Made by a program: the position numbers and the translations under genes. Below, one piece after another: positions 49,084 to 58,776 of a stretch of 64,000 nucleotides of DNA (positions are counted from its first letter, which is position 1; every line of letters starts with the position of its first letter). This stretch comes from Candidatus Peribacteraceae bacterium (GTDB taxonomy: Bacteria > Patescibacteriota > Gracilibacteria > Peribacterales > Peribacteraceae). Location of the stretch: positions 62,001 through 126,000 of the forward strand of contig JAGOTD010000001.1 of assembly GCA_018061945.1 (NCBI GenBank), written 5' to 3'. A model generated the notes under the pieces. That model did no database searches, was not told the origin of the DNA, and saw only the letters and a program-made list of their open reading frames with translations.

Positions 49084-49458
49084 GATACTTTGTTGTGAAG
49101 ATTTTCTTTATTGTAGCAGATAAGGGTCAAATTATTTTCCTGGCGTTGAGTGAATGTACGATGAATGGCTCAGCTGAACTACAACCACTCTAACAAGGCA
49201 GTGTAGCAGAATGCTGAAACGAGGACCTGATACCACTTCGCGTTTAAAACATTGCTAATGTTACATGCATTCTGACGATCATTCTTGGGTTGAGCAAACG
49301 CTTCGCGGTACGAGAGGAGGAAGTATTCGTTCTCGGGAATAGTTGCCTTTTAATTGCAACTTCGTATGACATGATTCAGGCAGACCAATGATGGACCAAG
49401 AGATAAGGCCTGTCTTTTTCGGTAAGTGATATGGAGAGTTGTGTTCAATTACACTAAA
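49084..49458. other. Intergenic region without recognised gene
   Basis: 375 bases between the divergent DUF2200 and membrane protein genes. I see no repeats, RNA structure or clear promoter pair beyond weak A/T-rich boxes near 49355-49380. Confidence 0.4.
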
Positions 49459-50088
49459 ATGTCTCTACGCATTTCCCCTTTACTGCTTATGGAGGAAGCT
49501 TTCGTTGAATTTTTTTCAGAACACAAGCGCATCTTTCTTACGCTCCACTTACTTGGGGTATCCGTAGGTATGGGAGGCGCCACAATTACCGACCTGCTCT
49601 TTTTTAACTTCTTGCGGGATTTTAAGATTTCACACAAAGAAGCGCATGTCATGAGAATTCTCTCAAATGTAATTATGACTGCACTGGGCATCCTCTACCT
49701 TTCTGGCATTGCCCTTTTTCAATCTGACCCGCAAGCGTTTATGCAGTCATCTGCCTTCCTTTCGAAGGCATTCATACTTGTCATACTCACAATCAACGGA
49801 ATAATCATGCACAAGTTTATTGCGCCTCACATGGTGGAATTTTCGTTTCTACGCCGCTCCAGTCATGCACATCGCGCAATGCACAAAATGCGTGCGATTG
49901 CGTTTGCGATGGGTGCCGTTTCTTTCACGTCGTGGTACTCCATATTTTTCATTGCGATGCTGAAGTCGTATCTGCCATCCTCATTCACCCTATTGCCTAT
50001 TATCGGAAGCTACGTATTCATCCTGCTTTCAGCGGTACTGGTAAGCCAGGTATTGCATCGGCATATTCATAAAAAGAGTCGGACGTAA
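49459..50088 (+). CDS. Multi-pass membrane protein (209 aa)
   Basis: 209 residues from ATG 49459 (GTG 49426 would add 11; ATG 49489 is also possible). Five or six membrane helices (RIFLTLHLLGVSVGMGGA, ILSNVIMTALGILYLSGIALF, FLSKAFILVILTINGIIMH, FAMGAVSFTSWYSIFF, LLPIIGSYVFILLSAVLVS). LLGVSVGMGGATITD and a His-bearing loop (RRSSHAHRAMHKMR) resemble DUF2269/integral membrane proteins of unknown role. No firm family assignment. Confidence 0.65.
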   Translation: MSLRISPLLLMEEAFVEFFSEHKRIFLTLHLLGVSVGMGGATITDLLFFNFLRDFKISHKEAHVMRILSNVIMTALGILYLSGIALFQSDPQAFMQSSAFLSKAFILVILTINGIIMHKFIAPHMVEFSFLRRSSHAHRAMHKMRAIAFAMGAVSFTSWYSIFFIAMLKSYLPSSFTLLPIIGSYVFILLSAVLVSQVLHRHIHKKSRT

Positions 50089-50331
50089 CCTAAACCGGAA
50101 GCTACGAAAAATTCTATTGAGGTTTTTTTTGCGTACATAAAGTGCAACGCGCCTCTCATCACTGTACAAAGCTAGAACTGAAATGAACGAGGCTTGGCAA
50201 AGACTTGAAACTGCCTTTTCTTTGCCGCACAAAGCCATAGCTTGATTGTTCTCCGATCCCGTTTTTCAATAAATGACACAAACGGTGTGCTGGAATAATC
50301 TTCTATCCACTGCACACTTCATGTATCTGTA

Positions 50332-50754
50332 CTATTTCGCTTCAAATTCAATCGTCCATTCAATACCATATTTATCTCGAAACATGGCAAAATAGGAACC
50401 ATCGGGATTTTCTGCAAGAGGCACTTCTACGTTTCCACCGGCTGATAGTCCAGTAAATAATTTTTCTGCTTCCTCTTTGCTGTCTGCACTTATCGCAATT
50501 TTGCTCCTGTTTTCATTTTCGCTTACATTCCCCATCATTTCCGGAATATCGTTTGCGATCAGCATGTTTTTGCCGATAGGCAGGGTGATGCGCATGAGTT
50601 TATTGGCCTCCTTTTCCGAGACTGGAAATTCAGGGCTTGATACATCTTTGAAACGTATAATTTTTCCGAACTCTCCACCAAAGACGGATTTATAAAATAT
50701 AAATGCCTCCTCTGCATTTCCGTTGAAGTTAATCCAAGGATTGATAGTTGGCAT
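50332..50754 (-). CDS. PhnB-like VOC family protein
   Basis: 140 residues. INFNGNAEEAFIFYKSVFGGEFG, then VSEKEANKLMRITLPIG, MLIANDIPEM, and GSYFAMFRDKYGIEWTIEF are the standard blocks of PhnB/3-demethylubiquinone-9 3-methyltransferase-like VOC proteins. The usual metal-binding His are not retained, as is common in this branch. Function unknown. Stands alone; about 240 bases on its 3' side hold no gene. Confidence 0.88.
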   Translation of the reverse strand: MPTINPWINFNGNAEEAFIFYKSVFGGEFGKIIRFKDVSSPEFPVSEKEANKLMRITLPIGKNMLIANDIPEMMGNVSENENRSKIAISADSKEEAEKLFTGLSAGGNVEVPLAENPDGSYFAMFRDKYGIEWTIEFEAK

Positions 50755-50903
50755 AAATTTAGAGTAAATAACACTAAATCAAAGTGCAAGTTGTTTTGTG
50801 GTTGTAGAATATGGCTCCCCATTCTGGAACGTATGCGAACGGACTGGTTAGAAGATATTCTTGCGTTAGGCAGATCGATAACTCTCCTTGGAGAACTACA
50901 AAA

Positions 50904-51338
50904 TCAGTGCTGAAAGCTACCCTCCCGATCAAAGAGCAGTACATAGATTAAGTCATTGGCACGTGCAGCAAAAATCCTAAAAGGATGGGCAGTGCCATCT
51001 ACGCGTAAATGACCAAAAGTATCGGCTTTTGGAAATTTTTTCTTCAACATAACATGCATAGGTGAATCCTTTTTCTCAATACTCATACCTTTATTTCTGG
51101 GTAATTGAATTAATTGCATCCATGTCATTTGCTCAAAATGGGCTAAAGTTTTATATAATCGACAAATCTCCTCTTTGCTCACAAGTCGAATGCAATACTT
51201 ATCTGTATCACAACTACCTAGGCTAAAACGCACTTTTGAGTCTTCATAATGTGAAAAAGGCTCATTAATAGCACCATCTTTAGTATCTCTTAAAATAATA
51301 CGGCCACTATGCTTTTTTTGTTTCCACTGAGGTTTCAT
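50904..51338 (-). CDS. Probable toxin of a Panacea-type toxin-antitoxin pair
   Basis: 144 residues; not a named family that I can assign. Mixed alpha/beta with a compact C-terminal end DTFGHLRVDGTAHPFRIFAARANDLIYVLLFDREG, which recalls the strands of small RelE-like or other toxin folds without clear catalytic residues. It lies directly downstream of, and overlaps by 32 nt, a Panacea-domain gene. In known systems that domain is the antitoxin and the neighbour the toxin; toxin function here is therefore inferred from context. Confidence 0.6.
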   Translation of the reverse strand: MKPQWKQKKHSGRIILRDTKDGAINEPFSHYEDSKVRFSLGSCDTDKYCIRLVSKEEICRLYKTLAHFEQMTWMQLIQLPRNKGMSIEKKDSPMHVMLKKKFPKADTFGHLRVDGTAHPFRIFAARANDLIYVLLFDREGSFQH

Positions 51339-51816
51339 TTTGAGGTAAAAAGTAACCCTTATAGTGGCTCATCATCACTGCCTTTTCAATAACAGTAGTT
51401 CCTTTCCCTTCAAAGAAAGCTTGCTTCCAAGGCTTGTGTTGGTGTGTGATTTCTACTAACTCTGCTGCTGAATATTTGCCATAGATTTCCCAAATACTAT
51501 TTAGGAAATTGATAAGCTGTTCATCAAATTCAAGAACAACTTTCGAATTAGGAATTACTTTGTTCGTATACTGCTTATACTTTTTGTAGATACTTGGAAC
51601 AACGGGGCCAAATTTCCATGCCTCAATTTCTTCCTTAAAGAGTGGCTTTTCATGAACAGCCAAGTGAGCGGCCTGCGCAAAATAGAGAATTTTTTGCAAT
51701 TTCAAATTAGTAATGCCCTCTGTAGCACCGCTCTCATCAATAACTTGCTGATTAGCAAGATTAATGAAATAAACGGCAATATCCTCAGCCTTATATGGTG
51801 CGTTAGCGTTAGACAT
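51307..51816 (-). CDS. Panacea (DUF4065/SocA-like) antitoxin
   Basis: 169 residues from ATG 51816. AEDIAVYFINLANQQV, then ITNLKLQKILYFAQAAHLA, KPLFKEEIEAWKFGPVVPSIYKKYK and KYSAAELVEITHQHKPWKQAF are the diagnostic Panacea blocks. In the SocAB system SocA hands the toxin to ClpXP; in most Panacea pairs the domain neutralises a variety of toxins. It is the upstream, first gene of the pair and overlaps the putative toxin gene. Confidence 0.9.
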   Translation of the reverse strand: MSNANAPYKAEDIAVYFINLANQQVIDESGATEGITNLKLQKILYFAQAAHLAVHEKPLFKEEIEAWKFGPVVPSIYKKYKQYTNKVIPNSKVVLEFDEQLINFLNSIWEIYGKYSAAELVEITHQHKPWKQAFFEGKGTTVIEKAVMMSHYKGYFLPQNETSVETKKA

Positions 51817-51969
51817 AGTTATATTAATAGACGAAGAATATACCATAAGTTTTCCTGATCAAGATAACTTTCATACGAAAATCTTTAGAATTGACTATGA
51901 ATCAATTCAGGATGGCATTCAAAGATACCTTTTATGAATAGATGCATAAAGCTACTATAAGCCACAATC

Positions 51970-54774
51970 ATGTCACAGCCTTCAGAAAGTCTCACTCGGC
52001 AGGAATTAATTGATAAACGCTTACATAAGGCTGGATGGAATGTTAAAGATCCTACTCAGGTAACTGAAGAGCTGGATATATGGGTTGGATTACCAGAAGG
52101 TATTACCGAACCACTTCATGAGCATCAGGGACATCAATACTCGGATTATGTATTGCTAGGCGAAGATGGCTATCCACTAGCCGTTGTTGAAGCCAAGAAG
52201 ACATCCAGAGATGCCCGCGTAGGACAAGAGCAGGCCAGGCAGTACGCTGAAAATATTGCTAAGAATACGAAGAGAGAAATTCCTTTCGTATTTTACACAA
52301 ATGGGCATGACATTTATTTGTGGGATACTGAACGATACCCACCGCGCAAGGTCCATGGGTTTCCTACGAAAAAGGACCTAGAGCGAATCAAATTCTTACG
52401 AGACTCTGCAAAGCCTTTATCCCATGAGCTTATCAATCGAGATATTTCAGGGCGACCCTATCAAATTGAAGCCATACGTACAGTGCTAGAAGGCGTGGAG
52501 AAAGCACAGCGCAAGTTTCTTCTGGTTATGGCTACCGGAACAGGGAAAACACGAACATGTGTTTCACTGATTGACGCGCTTATGCGTGGCAATCGAGTAC
52601 AGCGAGTATTGTTTCTAGTAGATCGCATAGCTTTGCGAGATCAGGCAAGAGAAGCATTCAAAGAATATCTGCCCAATGCTCCGCTATGGCCTAAACAAGG
52701 AGAGAGTGAGATTTCCACAGATCGTAGAATCTACGTTGCTACGTACCCAACGCTGCTAAATATCATTGAGAAAGCAGATTGTCCTTTAAGTCCCCATTTC
52801 TTTGATTTGATTGTGGCTGATGAAAGTCATCGCTCTATCTACAATACCTTTAGAAATATCTTTGATTACTTTGATTGTCTTCAGATGGGGCTAACGGCCA
52901 CGCCAACAGATGCAATTGAACACAATACGTTTGATCTTTTCAGCTGCGAAGACGGAAATCCAACGTATGCGTATACATACGAGCAAGCTGTGACTAATAA
53001 GCCACCATATCTCAGTAACTTTGAGGCATTTTCCATCGAATCAAAGTTTCAGAGCGAAGGCATTCATCATGAAAAGCTTTCGCTAGAAGAACAGAAAAAG
53101 CTGATTGCCGATGGCAAGGAACCAGAGGAGATTAATTTTGAAGGTACAGACATCGAAAAGAAGGTAACCAATAAGGGAACAAACTCACTCATAGTGCAGG
53201 AATTCATGGAGGAATGTATCAAGGATGACAGTGGCACAATCCCCGGAAAGACCATTTTCTTTGCCATGACCCAGAAGCACGCCTACAGACTCCAAGAGAT
53301 TTTTGACAACCTCTATCCTGAGTTGAAAGGAAAAATTGCCAAGGTGCTTGTATCCGATGACTCACGCGTGCATGGAAAAGGCGGCTTACTGGATCAATTC
53401 AAGAATGAAGATATGCCGCGTATCGCTATCAGCGTCGATATGCTGGATACTGGTATTGATGTACGGGAAATCGTGAACCTTGTTTTTGCCAAACCAGTAT
53501 TTTCTTTCACAAAATTCTGGCAGATGATTGGCCGCGGAACGCGCTTACTGGAGCCTAGAAACATGAAGCCTTGGTGTACCAAAAAGGACAAGTTTCTTAT
53601 CATGGATTGCTGGAATAATTTTGCGTACTTCCAGCTGAATCCGAAAGGCAAAGAGGATCGTCCTACCAAGGCTTTGCCGGTACGTCTATTTGAAACGCGG
53701 ATTCAGAAATATGTATCTGCTCAGAAGGCAGGAGAAGCCAATATCGCGAATGATACGATTACCTCGATGCGAAGTGACATAGCACAACTGCCAGTAAATA
53801 ATGTCGTTGTACTCGATGCAAAGTCGAAACTAGACCGCTTAGACGATGGATTCTGGAAAAATCTCAATGAAGAGAAACAGCTCTATCTTCACAAAGAAAT
53901 TGCGCCACTGATGCGAGCACGCACAGGGGAAGATTTTAAGGCCATGAGTCTGGAACTCAATATGCTCCAGCTTTCTATTGCCCGTTTGGAGGAAAATGAG
54001 AAGAAGATTGAAACACTGGAACAGGTAATCATTGAGAAGGTATCCGATCTTCCGCTGTCTATAAACACCGTAGCCAAGCAACAGAAGACTATTGAAGCTG
54101 TGCTGAATGACGGCTTTATTCACAAGGCGACCGATCAAGAATTGCAAGCACTGGTAGGTACGCTCGCGCCACTGATGAAATTTCGTGAAGAAGGCTTTAA
54201 AATAGATCAGGAAAAGCTCAATTTGCGAGACATTACTGTGAATAAGCAATACATAGAATTTGGACCGGCCAATGAGCGTATTACGGTCCAGAAGTACCGT
54301 GAAAAAGTGGAAGCCCTTATTCACAAACTTGAAGCCGATAATCCGATATTGCAGAAGGTAAAGGCGGGCAAAGAGCTAACTTCAGCCGAAATAGACGAAC
54401 TTGCGGATACGCTTGGACAATACGACCCCTACCCTACCGAGCAAAACTTGCAGAAGGCCTACAATACGCGCCGCGTTCGTTTCTTGGGTCTTATCAAGTA
54501 CATCATGGGGCTGGAAGAGCTAAAGACGTTTGATGATAAGGTTGCGGAAGCTTTCTCTGAATTTATTGTCACGCATAACACGCTGACTGCAAAACAGGTC
54601 CAGTTTCTTCAGACACTCCAGACTTTCATTATTCAGAACGGCAAATTGAGTAAAGCGGACCTTACACGTGAGCCATTCACACGCTTCCATGAAAAAGGGT
54701 TTCTTGGTCTATTCAAGCTAGAAGAGCGCAAGGAGATACTTGAACTTGCTGATACACTCCTTACGTATGCTTAA
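51970..54774 (+). CDS. hsdR: Type I restriction enzyme R subunit (HsdR)
   Basis: 934 residues. An N-terminal PD-(D/E)xK nuclease (SDYVLLGEDGYPLAVVEAKK) is followed by the SF2 translocase: Walker A MATGTGKTRTC, DESH box in IVADESHRS, TATP in GLTATPTD, then VSVDMLDTGIDVRE and QMIGRGTRL in the second lobe. The C-terminal helical region (DLRDITVNKQ and TAKQVQFLQTL) docks on the methylase. All catalytic motifs are intact. It cuts foreign DNA after translocation and is complete with hsdM and hsdS. A TATAAG box lies 8 nt before the ATG. Confidence 0.97.
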   Translation: MSQPSESLTRQELIDKRLHKAGWNVKDPTQVTEELDIWVGLPEGITEPLHEHQGHQYSDYVLLGEDGYPLAVVEAKKTSRDARVGQEQARQYAENIAKNTKREIPFVFYTNGHDIYLWDTERYPPRKVHGFPTKKDLERIKFLRDSAKPLSHELINRDISGRPYQIEAIRTVLEGVEKAQRKFLLVMATGTGKTRTCVSLIDALMRGNRVQRVLFLVDRIALRDQAREAFKEYLPNAPLWPKQGESEISTDRRIYVATYPTLLNIIEKADCPLSPHFFDLIVADESHRSIYNTFRNIFDYFDCLQMGLTATPTDAIEHNTFDLFSCEDGNPTYAYTYEQAVTNKPPYLSNFEAFSIESKFQSEGIHHEKLSLEEQKKLIADGKEPEEINFEGTDIEKKVTNKGTNSLIVQEFMEECIKDDSGTIPGKTIFFAMTQKHAYRLQEIFDNLYPELKGKIAKVLVSDDSRVHGKGGLLDQFKNEDMPRIAISVDMLDTGIDVREIVNLVFAKPVFSFTKFWQMIGRGTRLLEPRNMKPWCTKKDKFLIMDCWNNFAYFQLNPKGKEDRPTKALPVRLFETRIQKYVSAQKAGEANIANDTITSMRSDIAQLPVNNVVVLDAKSKLDRLDDGFWKNLNEEKQLYLHKEIAPLMRARTGEDFKAMSLELNMLQLSIARLEENEKKIETLEQVIIEKVSDLPLSINTVAKQQKTIEAVLNDGFIHKATDQELQALVGTLAPLMKFREEGFKIDQEKLNLRDITVNKQYIEFGPANERITVQKYREKVEALIHKLEADNPILQKVKAGKELTSAEIDELADTLGQYDPYPTEQNLQKAYNTRRVRFLGLIKYIMGLEELKTFDDKVAEAFSEFIVTHNTLTAKQVQFLQTLQTFIIQNGKLSKADLTREPFTRFHEKGFLGLFKLEERKEILELADTLLTYA

Positions 54775-56287
54775 CGCCAAACTTAAAAGTGCCGTAGACC
54801 GTCTGTGGGATAAGTTCTGGAGTGGTGGTATAGCCAATCCCCTTACGGCTATTGAGCAGATTTCGTACCTGCTTTTTATGAAACGACTCGATGAGCTCGA
54901 CCTTAAAAAGAAGCAGGATGCCGATTTTACCGGAGAGAAATACGAATCGTTCTTTGTAGGCAAGAATGAAGAAGTGCGCTGGAGTCATTTTAAGCAAATG
55001 GAAGGTGGACAAATGCTCGATCACATGCAACAGAAAGTGTTCCCTTTCCTCAAGACTCTTGGCAATATAGACAGCCCTTTCGCCAAGCACATGGGCAATG
55101 CCGTTTTTATTATCAATAAGCCGTCTTTGCTTGTAGAAGCCGTGAATATCATCGATGAAATTTACGATGGAATCTCACAGGAACAATCTGAAGGACAAGA
55201 GTTTCAGGATACGCAGGGCGATCTCTACGAACATTTACTTTCAGAGATCACGAGCGCCGGTAAACTTGGCCAGTTTCGTACACCACGGCATATCATTCAA
55301 ATGATGTGTGAGCTTGTAGATCCCAAACTTGGCGATACGATTTGTGATCCTGCATGTGGTACGGCGGGCTTTCTACTAGGAGCGTACCAGCACATCCTTA
55401 CGCAGCATACGAGCGATAAGCATCGCGTTATCGATGCGAATGGACTACCCAGAGGCCTTGTAGGCGACAAGCTGACTGATGAACGACAGTGGAAGCATTT
55501 GAAGGAAAAGACCTTTTTCGGATTTGATGCAGATGAGGCAATGGTCCGCATCGGGCTTATGAACCTGATGATGCACGGAATCAGTCATCCGAATATCAAT
55601 CAACGGGATACCTTATCCAAGAATTTTATAGAAGACAGCGTCTACGATGTTATTTTGGCGAATCCGCCTTTCAAGGGCAGTCTCGATAAAGGCGATATCA
55701 ACGATACCTTGATGTTGCCTACGACCAAGACAGAGTTGTTGTTTGTGAACCGTATTATCAATTCGCTCAAGATTGGCGGAACAGGAGCAATAATTGTGCC
55801 GGATGGCGTTCTGTTTGGGTCCAGCAATGCCCATAAATTGGCTCGTAAGATGCTTATTGAACAGTGCGAGCTACAAGGAGTCATTTCGATGCCCAGCGGC
55901 GTTTTTAGACCCTATGCAGGAGTAAGTACGGCTGTCTTGGTTTTTGTGAAAGGTGGAGAAACCGAAAAGGTATGGTTCTATGATATGGAAGCTGATGGCT
56001 ATAGTCTGGATGACAAGCGTCAGAAGATATCGGCGAATGACATTCCCGATATCGTGGCACAATGGAAAAAGCGCCACGAACTAAAAGGGTGCGACCGTGG
56101 AGCAAAGTGCTTTTTTGTGGATCGAAAGGAGATTAATGAGAACGACTACGACTTGAGCTTGAATCGCTATAAAGATGTGACGTACGAGGTGGTGCAGTAC
56201 GAGGAATCGAAGCTAATTTTAGCGAAGATCGAGAAATTAGAGAGCGAGATTATGGAAGGTATTGCAACTTTACGTAACGCACAATGA
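54767..56287 (+). CDS. hsdM: Type I modification methyltransferase subunit (HsdM)
   Basis: 506 residues from ATG 54767, which overlaps the hsdR stop by 8 nt. N-terminal HsdM helical domain (SYLLFMKRLDELD, KHMGNAVFII), SAM motif DPACGTAGFLLGAY and catalytic NPPF motif in VILANPPFKGS: an N6-adenine DNA methyltransferase. The GLRNTPRH-like RTPRHIIQMM segment is typical of HsdM. Complete length; forms M2S with HsdS. Confidence 0.97.
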   Translation: MLNAKLKSAVDRLWDKFWSGGIANPLTAIEQISYLLFMKRLDELDLKKKQDADFTGEKYESFFVGKNEEVRWSHFKQMEGGQMLDHMQQKVFPFLKTLGNIDSPFAKHMGNAVFIINKPSLLVEAVNIIDEIYDGISQEQSEGQEFQDTQGDLYEHLLSEITSAGKLGQFRTPRHIIQMMCELVDPKLGDTICDPACGTAGFLLGAYQHILTQHTSDKHRVIDANGLPRGLVGDKLTDERQWKHLKEKTFFGFDADEAMVRIGLMNLMMHGISHPNINQRDTLSKNFIEDSVYDVILANPPFKGSLDKGDINDTLMLPTTKTELLFVNRIINSLKIGGTGAIIVPDGVLFGSSNAHKLARKMLIEQCELQGVISMPSGVFRPYAGVSTAVLVFVKGGETEKVWFYDMEADGYSLDDKRQKISANDIPDIVAQWKKRHELKGCDRGAKCFFVDRKEINENDYDLSLNRYKDVTYEVVQYEESKLILAKIEKLESEIMEGIATLRNAQ

Positions 56288-57489
56288 GGACCGTACCAAT
56301 CAGTAGCGTTGCAGACATCATACGTGGCGTCACTTTCGGTCAGAGTGAAGTTTCCACTCCAGAGGATGAAGACGCTTTGCCAGTCATACGAGCCATGAAT
56401 ATTTTAGAAGATGGGAAACTTTCATTCGATGATTTGTTGTATGTAGACTCTGCAAGAATCAATAATAGACAGAAAATTCGGCAGGGAGACGTTGTAATTG
56501 CCGCCTCTACAGGAAGCAAAAAGGTAATTGGAAAGGCGGCTCAGGCAACATCAGATTGGAAAGGCGGATTCGGTGGATTTTGTATGGTTTTAAGACCCAC
56601 TGACGAAATCAACTCAAAGTACTTTGGTTATTTCTTTCAAACAAAAGCATATCGTCAACAAATTTCACATATGTCTTCGGGTGCAAACATCAATAATCTC
56701 AAAAAAAGACATTTTGATGAGTTGAAAATTGCTATTCCTTCAGCCGAAGACCAAAAACGCATCGTCTCCCTTCTCGACCAAGCCGATGCGCTGCGACGCA
56801 AGCGCAAAGAATCGATAAAGCTACTCGATGAATATGTGCAGTCGGTATTTATGGAGATGTTTGGGGATCCGGTGACGAATCCTAAAAGTTGGCAAGAAAA
56901 GAAACTGAGTGATGTACTTGAGAAAATTGAAAGCGGGTGGAGTCCAAAATGTTCAGATGTTCCTGCATCAGAAAATAATTGGGGCGTTTTGAAGCTGAGC
57001 GCGGTTACAAGTTGTAATTATAAAGATCAACAAAACAAAGGTCTTTTAGCAAGTGACCAGCCTAGAAGTTTGATTGAAGTAAAAGATGGTGACCTGCTAT
57101 TTTCAAGAAAAAATACTTATGACCTTGTTGCTGCGAGCTGTTATGTATTTGAAACAAGGCATAAACTAATGCTCTCAGATTTAATTTTTAGGCTGGTTCT
57201 TAAGAAGAATGAGGTACTACCGATATTTCTTTGGAAAGTGCTTTCACATCATGGCAAACGCAAAAAAATTCAAGCTCTAGCTGGAGGATCTGCAGGCTCT
57301 ATGCCCAATATCTCAAAGGAAAAACTAAGGACAGCAAAAATTTTTATACCACCTATTACTCTTCAGAAAAAATTTGAGGAAATTGTTCTTAATACTCGTG
57401 CCCTTGAAAAAACAATGCTTATTCAATCAATCGAGTTAGATAATCAATTCAATACTCTTATGCAGAAGGCGTTTGCTGGCTCCCTATAA
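56284..57489 (+). CDS. hsdS: Type I specificity subunit (HsdS)
   Basis: 401 residues, with two target-recognition domains, each followed by a helical conserved segment (EDQKRIVSLLDQADALRRKR; ITLQKKFEEIVLNTRALEKT). SSGANINNLKKRHF and GGSAGSMPNISKEKLRTAKI are the two standard TRD ends. Overlaps hsdM by 4 nt. DNA specificity cannot be predicted from sequence. Full length, so the system should be active. Confidence 0.95.
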   Translation: MRTVPISSVADIIRGVTFGQSEVSTPEDEDALPVIRAMNILEDGKLSFDDLLYVDSARINNRQKIRQGDVVIAASTGSKKVIGKAAQATSDWKGGFGGFCMVLRPTDEINSKYFGYFFQTKAYRQQISHMSSGANINNLKKRHFDELKIAIPSAEDQKRIVSLLDQADALRRKRKESIKLLDEYVQSVFMEMFGDPVTNPKSWQEKKLSDVLEKIESGWSPKCSDVPASENNWGVLKLSAVTSCNYKDQQNKGLLASDQPRSLIEVKDGDLLFSRKNTYDLVAASCYVFETRHKLMLSDLIFRLVLKKNEVLPIFLWKVLSHHGKRKKIQALAGGSAGSMPNISKEKLRTAKIFIPPITLQKKFEEIVLNTRALEKTMLIQSIELDNQFNTLMQKAFAGSL

Positions 57490-57554
57490 GTTACTCAAGC
57501 CTATAACTAGATACTGAAAGGATGTTATAGTCACACTGCTTTCCTAAAATTGTA

Positions 57555-58271
57555 ATGCGCCTCAAAGTCTCACCAAAATCAGCCTTGGATTCTATAGATA
57601 AGCTAGTTTACGAAGGCTTTGACCTCCAAAGAGATTACGGAAGCGATCTAGTAAGCAGCTCTTATGCGAATCCGATTAAAAATGAAGATCGGAAAAAAAT
57701 TAATGATTGGCATACTAAATGTGTTCGCACGTTAAGGAAGATTTTTCTAGATTTCACTCCAGTCTATTTCTTTTGGAAAGCCATCGAAGATGAAGAAATA
57801 GAAGCATCTGCAAGCGCTGGAGTCGTTTTTTTTGATGGACATAATGATAAATATTATGCCCAGATGCTGCGTGGCGGCCTGAAAACTCTTGGCGAGTATT
57901 ATAGTCAGTTAACCGATCAGGTTTTCACACCACTCTTTTACATTACGGATAAAGCCCAAATATGTTTCTTCGCGTCAGTATGCCCGCTGGAACCTAGCAG
58001 CAACGAAGATGCTGTGTGCCGATTTCTCTTTGGAAAGTATAACTATCATGAATGGGTCGAAATGGAAGATATCTACGTAGGCGCATTCGGCGGTAACAGC
58101 GAGGAATACGATACACAGGCCAAGACAAAGATCGAAAGCGCTTACGACGGCTTAAACAAGAAGACAAACGAAGACTTCGGATTCCCATTGCTTAAAAAGC
58201 GAAAAAACATGATAGCACTCAATTTACCTTCCCGTTTCCTACGAGAAGATACTCATAAAATGGCTTCATAG
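57555..58271 (+). CDS. Uncharacterised gene linked to the type I RM operon
   Basis: 238 residues; no family recognised. Acidic, soluble, with several Trp/Tyr/Phe-rich strands (FTPVYFFWKAIEDEEIEASA, then MLRGGLKTLGEYYSQL, ICFFASVCPLEP) and a C-terminal basic tail. It follows hsdS by 65 nt on the same strand and precedes a mobile-element module, so it may be an accessory defence gene or the first gene of the element. No toxin or nuclease motif seen. Confidence 0.65.
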   Translation: MRLKVSPKSALDSIDKLVYEGFDLQRDYGSDLVSSSYANPIKNEDRKKINDWHTKCVRTLRKIFLDFTPVYFFWKAIEDEEIEASASAGVVFFDGHNDKYYAQMLRGGLKTLGEYYSQLTDQVFTPLFYITDKAQICFFASVCPLEPSSNEDAVCRFLFGKYNYHEWVEMEDIYVGAFGGNSEEYDTQAKTKIESAYDGLNKKTNEDFGFPLLKKRKNMIALNLPSRFLREDTHKMAS

Positions 58272-58330
58272 AGACCAAAAAACCTCCCGTCTGTTAGCAG
58301 TAGCTCAATCCGTATTGTTGTGCCTGTTCT

Positions 58331-58495
58331 ATGACGGCGCACGACTCAACCCAACAGGCTTATAACTCAATGCTCGGGCAAGATCTGAGCAATGATGAAT
58401 ATGCGGAAGCTCAGAGCAATCTGATTGGCTTTTTCAGCGTACTCATGGAAATCGACCGTGACTTAAAAACTTCCCGCAAACTTCATGACCTTTGA
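58331..58495 (+). CDS. Small protein upstream of the SpoVG-like gene (54 aa)
   Basis: 54 residues, acidic and helical (LSNDEYAEAQSNLIGFFSVL and a DRDLKTSRKLHDL end). Its stop overlaps the start of the next gene by 11 nt, so it is likely a real, coupled gene in a mobile-element operon. No family known to me. Confidence 0.55.
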   Translation: MTAHDSTQQAYNSMLGQDLSNDEYAEAQSNLIGFFSVLMEIDRDLKTSRKLHDL

Positions 58496-58751
58496 CATTG
58501 CCGACATTCGTATTATTCCTGTGCGCCCGATAAACGGGCTGGTTGCGTTTGCCAGCTGCACTCTTGGCGGGACCCTCTACATCAGCTCCATTGCCATCCA
58601 TCGGAAACTCGATGATTCCGGCTATCGCCTGACGTATCCAACCAAGAAGTCGGGTAACAAAGATTTCACTCTTTTTCATCCGCTGGAACCGAAGCTGTCC
58701 AAGGCACTAGAAGAGGCAATCTTTGCCGAATACAGACGACTGCATAGCTAA
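58485..58751 (+). CDS. SpoVG-like DNA/RNA-binding protein
   Basis: 88 residues. IADIRIIPVRPINGLVAFAS, then GGTLYISSIAIHR, YRLTYPTKKSGNKD and HPLEPKLSKALEEAIFAEY follow the SpoVG fold (the family reads ITDVRI...LKAFASI...VIRDIKVI...PSRK...HPI). SpoVG proteins bind nucleic acid and are common on plasmids and integrated elements of Gram-positive and CPR bacteria. Here it lies directly before a replication-type gene, so a role in element replication or its control is likely. Confidence 0.8.
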   Translation: MTFDIADIRIIPVRPINGLVAFASCTLGGTLYISSIAIHRKLDDSGYRLTYPTKKSGNKDFTLFHPLEPKLSKALEEAIFAEYRRLHS

Positions 58752-58776
58752 ATTTCTAATTCCTAAAGCTGTAACG

